A DNA stretch of 64,000 nt. Origin: Metallyticus violacea. Taxonomy: Eukaryota; Arthropoda; Insecta; Mantodea; Metallyticidae. The first letter of the stretch is position 1; the number at the start of each line of letters is the position of its first letter. Location of the stretch: NCBI GenBank assembly GCA_030762175.1, contig CM060842.1:44768001-44832000 (forward strand). The letters run 5' to 3'. A program made the position numbers and the translations under genes. Below the pieces are notes generated by a model. The model saw only the letters and a program-made list of their open reading frames with translations, searched no databases and was not told where the DNA came from. Positions 56,873 through 64,000 of the stretch are shown in pieces.

Positions 56873-58299
56873 AATATCCTTCTCCGCTGTAAATAAACCA
56901 ACGAGCCATCTGCTAACTAAATAAGACGGCTCTGCCTTTTTCAATGATTGTTTATTTGGCAAGTCTTCTAAAGACCCTAGGTTAGTTCTGATAGATTTGA
57001 CAAAGGCTCAAATCAATGCTGTGAATTCATGAAACAAAGTCTGTTTTCCAAAAAGATTGCCAAAAGAGAGGTGAAACAAGTTTATTTCCCCCTAATTATT
57101 ATTTGAACGAATTTAGATGCATAATATTCTGAAAATAATGTTGACTGAAGTAATAACACAAATAAATAAATACAAGGAATAAATCGAAAAAAAAATTAAG
57201 TTGTAAGTCAAATATAAACGCTAGCTGGAGCCCATTGAACTTATTTATATTAAATTATAAAGGGCCTTCTCCCTAAAATGTTTTTAAATGGGCATGAGAT
57301 CTCCTTTTCCCCACTCTGTAGTTATAATACACGCAGTGCTTAGGTATAGACAAAATATTGTCTTAAATGCGGGGCTTATAAGATTTACCGAACTGTTTGC
57401 TAAGCGTCCACCTTAACAGACTGCTCACTATGTCGAGCAACAATCTTGATATTGCCATCGAGTGCTCCAGCGGACAACTGAATACTCCTCAACAGCTCTC
57501 GAATACCATTCCAGCTGCAAGCAGTCTTGTATGGGAATTATTCCTTTCACAGACCAGTGACCTATTTTGTAACATACACAGGAAATGAAAGGGACAGGGA
57601 TAGTTCTAAAGTTGCGAGTAGGACAGCAAGAGCAAGCAAGAGAAAAGTATTAATTAAAACCTGCAAATAATTTCTGTGATGTTTCGCGTTATGTCCGGAC
57701 GTGAATACCGCTGCAGAAAGAGCGTGGTCTTCGCAAGTAGTTCAGCAAACAGTAGGGAAGGCTATGGGGAAGAGAGAGAAAGTAATCATGAAAAGTGGAC
57801 TTTAAACAAGAACACCTATCTGGCATTTTCGTCAAATGAATTTCAGCTGATGTGGTACTAGCATCTCGAAGAATGAAATAAGTATGCAGGTGCAGGTTTC
57901 GCCTTAACTGCGTAACTGCCAAAATAGAAAATGCTTGCCTCAAGCCTCATGGCACATATTCTGAACCATTTCTGATTGAGGCCTCAACTATGACCTCACC
58001 ACAGTCTGGGGTGATGTTTAGTAAAGCCCTGACAACAGTCCCCATTTCCAGAACAGAAACAACAGTAATAATTTCCATTTAGGAAGTTTTCAGTAACTTC
58101 AGCCAAAGAAGTTTACTTCTCAATGTACCTTTGCTTCATTAATCCATTTTCTCTCTCATTCTATCGTTCACTACGCCTATGACTTTCCCTTTCATCGCTT
58201 TCCTCAATATTTCACCCTGTATCATTTTTACTAGATGACTTTCTTCAATCACTGCAAATAATTTTGATGTAATTCCCAGTATGCTCTTAATGGTAGCAG
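56873..58299. other. Stretch without a recognisable gene
   Basis: Moderately AT-rich. Short frames at 57397-57588 and 57676-57943 show no recognised motif. Confidence 0.45.
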
Positions 58300-58625
58300 A
58301 GGAAATGGAGCAGTGCATCAAAACAGGGGCCAAACTCACAAGCCAGGGGCTCTCAAGGTTCAAACTTGGGGCATGGCGTATTATTAAGAATGAAAATGTG
58401 TTGAGAATATATTATACCTGTACTGCCTGAATGTAAAAAGAATGTCGAAGAATGGAGGGGAATGTATCTACCGCACTCTTTTACTTGATCGGTCAGAGAG
58501 AGTTGGACATGCTGGGGTTCTGCTGGCGACAAGGAAGAGATACAGAGTGTGGATAAATTTGCGAGGAAGGTAAGACAACTCAGATTTAAAAAGGCTGATA
58601 ACAAGGGAGGAGGTGGGAGAAAAAC
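58300..58625 (+). pseudogene. LINE 3' end (zinc-knuckle-like tail), copy c
   Basis: The plus strand reads EMEQCIKTGAKLTSQGLSRF and ENVLRIYYTC where copy a has ENVLRICSLC, so a knuckle cysteine has become tyrosine. It then reads SERVGHAGVLLATRK and, after a shift, KFARKVRQLRFKKADNK. It is collinear with copies a and b. It is 5'-truncated, and the original poly-A is not recognisable. Confidence 0.65.
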
Positions 58626-58735
58626 ATCTGTGTGACATTGCTACTGTTACTTACTTTTTTATTTGATCGTTAAACACATTTTATTTTATATTTTATTATG
58701 GATTATCTATTATCTAATCTAATGTCTCGTGTGAC

Positions 58736-59085
58736 CACCTCCTTGGTCTAGTGGTTAGCGTTGCTGACTGCCTCCCGGGAGGCCCAGGTTCGATTCCCGG
58801 CACCTACTTAGGAATGTTTCTAAGTTAGGAAGGCCTGGAATGGTTTCCACCCAGCTTCGTGAGGACAATTGGGAAGCTGCCTGATAGAGAGGTGGCGATC
58901 TCCAATCTAGCAAGCCTCAATATAGCGATCAGCGGTATGCGATGTGCTGATCACATGCCTCCCTGCAATACTGCACTCTACCAATGAAATCATGTGATGG
59001 AGGTATAAGACGCAGTGATCGTCGCGGTAAAACTCAGGTCGTAACGGGGCTGAAAAAGACTTCACAGAGAATTTCTGGGGTAAAA
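58736..59085 (+). mobile_element. SINE-C copy, full length
   Basis: Head CCTCCTTGGTCTAGTGGTTA with a perfect B box, GGTTCGATTCC. The body contains TTAGGAATGTTTCTAAGTTA, GACAATTGGGAAGCTGCC, GTGCTGATCACATGCCTCCC and the CACTCTACCAATGAAATCAT segment shared with 40.5 and 62.8 kb. It serves as the family reference here. Confidence 0.9.
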
Positions 59086-62000
59086 TAAATTAGACCTAGT
59101 GTATTATAAATGCACGTACTCCGTTAGACGGTGCGCCACTTGAAGTTTCATTGTAATGCTGCACTGGAATACACCACCACTACTTTACTTAAAACCTCCC
59201 AATTTCTCTATGTGGGCAATTGTAGACCGACTGCAATCAATCACCCCGATTCCTCAACGGACGGATGCAAATATGCTGCTTAGCCGCGGTGTACCATCCA
59301 GCCCACTTCCCAACTGCACTGGTAGGGCGGCCTAATATAGTATCGGCCTCAACTCTGCAGGTGAGTAACCCAAGCTTTTTGATGGCTCATCACCCTGCCA
59401 TTACACCGCAGTATACTCAAATTACCCCTGAGTGAGAGTAATACGCTACCCCGCCAAGTCCAGCCGAACGGCACCCAAAGGGGAGCGAATTCCGGCTAGA
59501 TGTACAATACCACGGTGCAAAGCTCGCACCAAAACACCGAAAGGGGTCGAAACTACAGGATGGTATAACGAGGAGAGTTGAGTACTACTTTTGAAATACA
59601 TAAGTCTACGTGAAAACGCTCTTCTCGGTGTATATGGATAAATAACGTCATGGGGCCACAATCCTCATATGCTAGCAGTTTGTACACACCTCAAGGCATC
59701 TTCAGTAAATTCATATCGCTTCGCAAAGCAGACACAGAGCGGCGATGGTTCATGCGACGATTTTACTTCCGCAGTAAGCTCAGATGGTCCATAACTCGAA
59801 TAACCTCACTGTGATTATAGATGAATGAATAGTTTAGCAAAATTTCTGAAGAAAAACACTAATATAAAAACGTTAAAATTTGCAAAAATGTCTCCTTTTA
59901 ACCTGCGCCATTTTTATGTACGACTAAATGGGTGTGAAGTAATGATAAGCCTAGAGATTTTACAAAATAAAAGAAAAAGTAATGGAATATAACAAAGTCT
60001 CTAAGCTTAAGGAAGTTCTTGTTTTAATCGTTATTCTGTTTGATTTGCGAAAATACACTCCAAAAGAGCCAAAGCCGTAAATCGCCCATAAAGGGATACC
60101 GGAAATGACATCAGGTATAATTGAAGAGAAACAGGAGCATTGTTCAGGAAATTCTGTCAATTATGCCGAGAGTTACCCAATTCAAATTGCTGGGTTGATA
60201 AACCACAACTGGACTAGAGCTGCTGTACTCCAGAACGTCACGCAATTGCAGGGAATTTATAAATATCCACAGCGGCGAATGCAAGTTGAGAAAAGAACGT
60301 CTTCTACTGCCTCTCGCAGTTGAATGACACTCTTCTTGAACTAGGAGCGAACCCAGAAGTCTAATAATACCACTATGACGTCACAGACTCCCCTTCCAAG
60401 AGCCGGATGACGGATTTCTACTTTTTGCTCCAGCACTTGTCCTGGCTTGATATTGTCTAACCAGTACCGTTATTGTTTCCGCTGACAGCAGATTCCATTC
60501 ATCTGTCCTGGGAAACTATTAATTATCTCAGAATTCTCCTCGTTGAAATAAAAAGCGACTCGTATAGGATCGAGTCGAGTAATGGTTAACACAGGGCTGT
60601 CACGCAAAGGGATTTCGTAGCTGACCTCTCGTTGGAATTTTACTCATCCGGAGAATTCCTGCCAAGGTTACTTTCCTTCGTTTACTTCTCGAGTATCTTG
60701 CTTTCTGAAAAACACAAGTGCCTGCTATTGGCATTCGCCGAACAAAAACATATCTAGAGGGTTTGAGAAAGCGTTGATTATTACGCAAGACAAAAGTGCA
60801 TATGCTACAAATTTTCCCTGAGAAAAGAGGCACAAATGAATGTAAATTTATTTATCATGACACCAAGCCTATGTGAGATTCTTTAAAGAGGCATTAACCT
60901 GTGACACTACGAAAGTAACACGTTTTACTTCGAATCAACTTCATAAATAAAATTTTCATGCTATATTCATAAACACTGGCACATATCCCTACCTTTTGAG
61001 TTTTCACACAAAAACGTACATGGTAGTGACTTTGTATAATTGTTGCTGCGAGTGAATGTGAATAAGAGGTTAAATGGGGAAGGAAATGAGCAAGGAATCC
61101 AGTACAAAGACTGTAAATGGTTCTTGTATGGTTGATTTTAAATATCGAGAGTTTGAAAGCCATGGCCATCAATGTTAAATTAGCTAAGCTTATATTCCTA
61201 CTGTGCTAGAAACGATTAGAATTACAACATTGAAACATGAACAGCTTATTTTGACACATTGTATCTGCATACTGAAGCATAATTAATAGAATTTAAGCAT
61301 TAGAATAGGAATTAGAAGCACATTTTTGTCATTCTCACAACTTCTAGGGAAAAATTATTATAATTCTGCTTCATTTTATATCTACACACATCACTAAACT
61401 ACCAATGTAATTAGTGTATCATTTTTTTTTCTCTAGAGGTACACACATGTAGAAAAATGCACCTTTGATTAAAAAATTGTTAAAAACGCACTTATAGCTT
61501 CAACCGCAACTTAATATATGCCTGCACCATAGTCAGGAACTATTCAGATAGTTACGTCAGAATAGCCAACAGAAAAAGCAAAATTTCCTCTAGCGAATGG
61601 AAAAAAACCAGAACCTATTAGGCCAATTGGTTTGAAAGCTATACAGTTTTGAAATGACTTTTTTATAAAAATGCTGTATGCCATCTCAGTAGCTTTAGTC
61701 AGGACATTAATACCTCACAAACGTAATGCGATGTTTGGAAATATTTCTCTTACATCAATAATATGCATAAATGGGCAACTCCCTCATAGCAATTTTGGAA
61801 TAGTTATGTAGAATAATTATAGAATATGTTAAAATTTTTTAAAATATATGCATATGCGAATTTTCTTGAAGATAGCAGAAATATGTGATTTATGAAGTTA
61901 ATTAAAAACTGTGTGATTATTATTGGTTAAAGTCTCTTTAATATCAATGGTATTTGTTAAATATAACAAGACAAATACAAGCTCTTTTGTCATTTTTTAT

Positions 62001-62598
62001 ACCTCATCGCGTTTATTTCTTATTTGTATTTTATAGATATTCTAGTAATTTTATTTTAAATAGAGTATTTGGTTTTTACCACAAATCAGCGAAACATAAC
62101 CCAGTAACTTTGTTTTAGGCGTTATAATGAAGATTACAGACTGAGTGTAATATGCGGAAATATTTTTAAAGAGTATGTATGCCCTGCTTCTTTTTGTGAG
62201 ATATAAATACATCATGGTTGGCAGAACTGACGCGCTACAAGTACTCACTTCTACCTTGACACCTCTAATATATGTTTAACAAAGGAGAAGCCGTTGCTCA
62301 TGGAGATTGTGTAGCAAAGGTTCGTGTAATGGAAGCGTGTAGCTCTATTTATATTCAGTGTTATACCGGCCGTATATTCCAGGCTAGACTTCTAAATGTA
62401 AACATACAAATTTACAGTCACCGACTTAAAACCAATAAAGACTTGTAAAGGACTTTTGTGACGAAGTAGCTGAAGACATACAGAGAGATTAGTTGATTGT
62501 ACAAAAGTTATGGCAAACTAAATATTAGTATGACTTAATAATAATGTTTCAATTTAATGAACTAAATTATTGGTATAGCTTCTTGCCATTATAGTTCA
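59086..62598. other. Long stretch without a recognisable gene; first 700 bases are GC-richer
   Basis: 59100-59810 is distinctly more GC-rich than its surroundings and has the texture of a repeat, but I cannot link it to a family. The rest is AT-rich with short uninformative frames. Confidence 0.4.
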
Positions 62599-62690
62599 AA
62601 ATATAGCAATTTCAAGTGTGACTTTATCTAAGTGTTTTATCCTTATCTACTTTTATTATTACTGTTAATTTGTTACATTGTTAATAGTGT
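62599..62690 (+). repeat. Second copy of the hairpin repeat (right half only)
   Basis: ATATAGCAATTTCAAGTGTG through ACTGTTAATTTGTTACATTG to TTAATAGTGT. It is collinear with 18044-18135 with about four substitutions in 92 bases and no gap. The inverted left arm present at 18.0 kb is absent here. Confidence 0.85.
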
Positions 62691-62766
62691 TATTTTATTT
62701 TTATTTTCATATATATATTTATTGTAGAAATGAAGAATTATTGTCCATCCAACCCACATAATTAAC

Positions 62767-63075
62767 TGGCCGCCTCCTCGGTCTAGTGGTTAGCTTTGCT
62801 GACAGCTGGCCAGAAAGACGCGGGTTCGATTTCAGGTACCTGCTTAGGAATTATTCTAAGTTAGAGTGGTCTGAAATGAGGTTCACCCATCCTATGACGG
62901 TAATTGGGGAGCTGGCGTTCTTCGATCTAGAAAGGCGGGATACCCGCATGCTGAGCATATGCCTCCCTGCAATGCTGCCCTCTATTGATGAAGTCATAAA
63001 ACGGAAGTAGAGTAAGCAGAGATCGCTGCAGTGAGTCATGGCCCGTCTCGGGTTGTAGAGCTATGGAAGAAAAAG
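62767..63075 (+). mobile_element. SINE-C copy with 9-bp TSD
   Basis: Head GCCTCCTCGGTCTAGTGGTT with B box GGTTCGATTTC and the full family body. The direct repeat ATAATTAAC at 62758-62766 and 63076-63084 defines the ends, which also supports the boundaries drawn for the other copies. Confidence 0.93.
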
Positions 63076-63134
63076 ATAATTAACATGCATAGTGATATGT
63101 ACTTGTTCTTGGCTTAAACGTTTTACCCTTCGTC

Positions 63135-63163
63135 GGTCATGGTGTTCTAGTGGTAAGCCTCGT
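63135..63163 (+). mobile_element. SINE-B 5' part, interrupted copy
   Basis: CGGTCATGGTGTTCTAGTGG followed by TAAGCCT is the A-box half of a SINE-B head. It stops in the anticodon-loop position and is resumed at 63405. Confidence 0.8.
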
Positions 63164-63404
63164 ACCGCCATGGGTGGCCGAGGTCCTTAAGACGCGTGTT
63201 CAGGATCTAGAGGTCTGGGGTTTGATTCCCACCAGGACCTTTCTCCCTGACAGTTTTTTTTTTCAGGTTTTCCTCAGTTCTCATAAATGGCAAATGCTTG
63301 GAACGCTTCCTGCCTTTAAAAACATCCGTTTGCAGTTTATAATTTTATTTAATGCATTATCAGTGTCCACCGTCTGTGATGCCCCAGTAGTTAAAACGGG
63401 CGTT
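63164..63404 (+). mobile_element. SINE-A copy nested inside a SINE-B head
   Basis: Head ACCGCCATGGGTGGCCGAGG with B box GGTTTGATTCC. The body is slightly shortened (the GCCGGGGAGGTACC segment is deleted). The 3' core ends GGGCGTT without the usual AAACACT and tail. No target duplication is visible, so tail loss may have accompanied or followed insertion. Confidence 0.9.
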
Positions 63405-63655
63405 ATTCAAGATCACGGGTTCAATCCTGGCCAGGTTCGATGAATTTTTTCGGGAGTAAAAATTCTAAGTATGGCTTCCTTCGGAATAGAAGTAAATCGT
63501 GGATCCCATGAGTAGATTTACGGCACGTAAAATCCTCTGTCATAAAAGAAGAAACCTTCCAGCAAAATTTATCGGTCGTTTCACGCCCTGAATTGAATGA
63601 CTCTGATAACCTGAGATGTTAAACAGCGTCGGTAAATAAAACCAAATAAATAAAT
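63405..63655 (+). mobile_element. SINE-B 3' part, interrupted copy
   Basis: Starts ATTCAAGATCACGGGTTCAA (B-box half of the head), then CGATGAATTTTTTCGGGAGT and the full body to GGTAAATAAAACCAAATAAA. Comparison with the intact copy at 30.5 kb shows that the missing junction lies between GCCT and ATTCAAG of its head. Confidence 0.9.
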
Positions 63656-63850
63656 TTACCCTACTCAAGTATTAGGACTTAACATTCTCTGGGACTTACA
63701 AGCTTATGGCTGGGTCAGTCGTCCGTACAAGAGGTAACTATCTCTGGACACACGCAAGTACACAAACACGCTGAGTAGTGGATAACAATTAATGTGGGGG
63801 CCGTCTCGAAGGCATCACAAACTTGCGCAACACAGATAGATTGAAAATGA
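63656..63850. other. Short stretch, nothing recognised
   Basis: No motif or repeat recognised. Confidence 0.4.
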
Positions 63851-64000
63851 AGATGAACGATGAAATGGAAAGTGAATCCCTCACAAATAAATACGTACTA
63901 ACCCAGCATTTGCTCTTTCGGGACTGAGGAATACTACGGACATCTATCAGATTAGTTTGGCTGCAGGATTTTCCAGAATGGGAGCCCCAAGCGTTACCGC
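63851..64000 (-). mobile_element. SINE-D copy running off the window end
   Basis: GATGAAATGGAAAGTGAATC and the terminal CCCCAAGCGTTACCGC parallel GTGAAATGGAAAGATTCATC and CCCAAGCGTTACCGTC of the 48.3 kb copy in the same orientation. The head continues beyond base 64000. Confidence 0.55.

Noticed and set aside
1..64000. CRISPR array, operon, riboswitch or phage-like features
   Set aside because: No regularly spaced repeats, dense same-strand ORFs or bacterial promoter architecture were seen. SINEs, LINEs and mariners show this to be eukaryotic DNA.

Overview
The window looks like non-genic, repeat-rich chromosomal DNA from an arthropod, most likely an insect with a large AT-rich genome. The evidence is the strong AT bias, long microsatellites, at least four families of tRNA-headed SINEs, decayed LINEs, mariner and hAT DNA transposons, and relics of two uncharacterised multi-copy protein families that I recall mainly from insects. 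A cockroach- or termite-like host is only a guess. I find no intact host gene: every credible protein similarity is a broken mobile element or a broken repeat-borne gene. All family names are from memory of conserved motifs, without a database search.

Layout. 1-7.9 kb: AT-rich DNA with (AT)n, (ATT)n and (CTT)n tracts and SINE copies at 2.5, 3.0 and 6.6 kb. 8.0-8.6 kb: a terminal-inverted-repeat element holding only a transposase-like N-terminus, with a second copy at 19.7-20.2 kb. 8.9-10.85 kb: relic of an uncharacterised insect protein family, interrupted by two SINEs. 12-13.8 kb: LINE remains, including a destroyed YADD box. 17.99-18.14 kb: a 38-bp-arm hairpin whose right half recurs at 62.6 kb. 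21.5-22.5 kb: an internally deleted hAT element carrying a nested SINE. 25.2-26.3 kb: an internally deleted relic of another insect protein family. 29.4-29.75 kb: a short DNA element with 30-bp terminal inverted repeats, partly repeated at 40.2 kb. 31.3-32.7 kb: a LINE 3' end apparently split by a roughly 500-bp (CTA)n array. 33.4-34.0 kb: a second relic of the family seen at 9-10 kb. 34.07-35.41 kb: a nearly complete mariner whose N-terminal third has been inverted in place. 37.1-37.5 kb and 55.5-56.1 kb: two more mariner relics. 43.3-44.0 kb: three SINE copies in a row. 51-55.2 kb: two decayed LINEs on the minus strand. 58.3-64 kb: LINE tail, SINEs, and one SINE inserted into the tRNA-like head of another.

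The working labels SINE-A, -B, -C and -D are mine. SINE-A has a Ser/Leu-type head and a 3' core ending in GGGCGTTAAACACT. SINE-B has a Gly-like head followed by GATGGATTTTTTCGGGCG. SINE-C has a head containing GGTCTAGTGGTTAGCG. SINE-D has a TGGCTTAGACGG-type head and a long body. Nesting gives relative ages: SINE-B is younger than the 9-10 kb relic, SINE-A is younger than the hAT element, and one SINE-A is younger than one SINE-B. No host pathway or operon-like organisation can be inferred.
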